A program made the translations under genes and the position numbers. A model generated the notes under the pieces. The model was given only the letters and a program-made list of their open reading frames with translations. It was not told where the DNA came from and made no database searches. This document shows, in pieces, positions 22,193 through 22,920 of a DNA stretch of 22,920 bases. Numbering within the stretch: the stretch's first letter is position 1; each line of letters begins with the position of its first letter. Origin of the DNA: CAYLNK01 sp964384675 (GTDB lineage Bacteria; Acidobacteriota; Thermoanaerobaculia; UBA5066); assembly GCA_964384675.1 (NCBI GenBank), contig CAYLNK010000068.1, forward strand, positions 1 through 22,920, in the 5' to 3' direction.

Positions 22193-22920
22193 TCACCGGA
22201 GGGCGTCCTCGAGGGCGGTCTTGGTGTCGGTCTTCGCGTCGCGGTACTTCACGATCATCGGCGCCGCGAGCTGCAGACCGCGCGCGACGGCCCAGGCGCC
22301 GCCCGCGGGACGGCTGCCGGGGACCACCACCGCGCCCTCGGGGACCTCGCCGCGACGCTCGACCTCGTGCACGAGGTCGTAGACCACCGTCGACGCGGTG
22401 AGGATCGTGCCGGCCGCGAGGACGGCGCGGCGACGCACGCAGACGCCCTCGTAGATCCCCACCCCGCCGCCCACGAACACCTCGTCCTCCACCACGACCG
22501 GACAGGCGCCGACCGGCTCCAGCACGCCGCCGACCTGAGCCGCCGCCGAGAGGTGGACGCGCTTGCCGATCTGCGCGCACGAGCCGACCAGCGCGTGGCT
22601 GTCGACCATCGACCCCTCGTCGACGTACGCGCCGACGTTGACGTACGCCGGCGGCATGACGACGACACCCTTCGCGAGGTACGCGCCACGGCGGATCGCG
22701 CTGCCGCCCGGGACGACGCGGACTCCCGGCGGGAGCGAGCGGGGCGGGAGCGTGTCGCGGTCGCGGAACGGCAGGACGCCGGCCGCGCTCTCCACGTCCA
22801 CGCCGAGGCGGAACGCCGCCAGGATCCCCTCCTTGACCTCCGGGTTCGCCCGCCAGACTCCTTCCGCGTCCGGCGCGGCGGCACGCACGTCGCCGCGCTC
22901 GAGCGCGGCGAGCAGCGCGA
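22193..22920 (-). CDS. dapD: Tetrahydrodipicolinate N-succinyltransferase, 5' end outside window
   Basis: The frame is open to the window edge, so about 30-40 N-terminal residues are missing; a GTG at 22888 is internal. It catalyses succinylation of tetrahydrodipicolinate in the succinylase branch of DAP/lysine synthesis. Family features are the ANPEVKEGILAAFRLG segment (the usual VNEWVKKAILLSFRL region) and a left-handed beta-helix of hexapeptide repeats with GSMVDSHALVGSCAQIGKRVHLS and GGVLEPVGACPVVVEDEVFVGGG. GIYEGVCVRRRAVLAAGTILTASTVVYDLVHE, a variant common outside proteobacteria, follows. The coding region ends KTALEDALR. The LysA-like decarboxylase gene begins about 105 bases downstream, separated by a palindromic element. 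Confidence 0.93.
   Translation of the reverse strand, partial: ALLAALERGDVRAAAPDAEGVWRANPEVKEGILAAFRLGVDVESAAGVLPFRDRDTLPPRSLPPGVRVVPGGSAIRRGAYLAKGVVVMPPAYVNVGAYVDEGSMVDSHALVGSCAQIGKRVHLSAAAQVGGVLEPVGACPVVVEDEVFVGGGVGIYEGVCVRRRAVLAAGTILTASTVVYDLVHEVERRGEVPEGAVVVPGSRPAGGAWAVARGLQLAAPMIVKYRDAKTDTKTALEDALR

Overview
The window is about 70% G+C and almost fully coding. It holds core bacterial genes and no mobile-element genes, rRNA or CRISPR. The block TPR protein / LolB-like lipoprotein / ispE / tRNA-Gln / prs / rplY / pth / rpsF / rpsR / DUF2232 / rplI is an order I associate with Acidobacteriota and some delta-proteobacterial lineages. With the high G+C, the outer-membrane-type lipoprotein and an acyl-CoA mutase of the 'large subunit only' type, I infer a Gram-negative bacterium, most likely Acidobacteriota. 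That is inference; no rRNA is present to confirm it.

Layout. 1-1445 (+): 3' end of a YgfZ-type folate-binding protein, then an EamA/DMT transporter. 1414-3834 (-): uvrB preceded by a small one-helix membrane protein gene; uvrB converges on the transporter with a 32-base tail overlap. 3910-9624 (+): a class A penicillin-binding protein (PBP1A), a multispanning GT-C-like membrane protein, and a second membrane protein that is frameshifted; the last two share a C-terminal domain. 9625-9943: a 320-base convergent intergenic region packed with hairpins, three of them copies with the same GCCA loop and different, compensated stems. 9944-20030 (-): a housekeeping run from an isobutyryl-CoA-mutase-like gene through a TPR protein, lipoprotein, ispE, tRNA-Gln(TTG), prs, rplY, pth, rpsF, rpsR, DUF2232 to rplI. 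20125-20814 (+): a MerB-fold protein lacking key catalytic residues. 20820-22920 (-): a fold-type III PLP decarboxylase (LysA-like, probably with a one-base frameshift near its 5' end), a 60-bp palindromic element, and the 3' part of dapD.

Functional themes are envelope building (PBP1A, GT-C-like proteins, IspE for isoprenoid precursors, DapD and perhaps the LysA-like enzyme for diaminopimelate/lysine), translation (S6, S18, L9, L25, Pth, tRNA-Gln) and nucleotide/DNA metabolism (Prs, UvrB).

Observations most worth checking: (1) four genes that begin transcripts or follow a gap have a TANNNT hexamer 6-8 bases before ATG and no Shine-Dalgarno, as expected for leaderless mRNAs, while genes inside operons often have good Shine-Dalgarno sites; (2) ispE reads into tRNA-Gln and takes its stop codon from the tRNA D-loop region; (3) the 'methylmalonyl-CoA mutase' has Phe and Gln at the substrate-specificity positions, which points to isobutyryl-CoA mutase; (4) the GCCA-loop hairpin cluster and the 60-bp palindrome look like REP-type elements; (5) two genes carry apparent single-base frameshifts that may be assembly errors.
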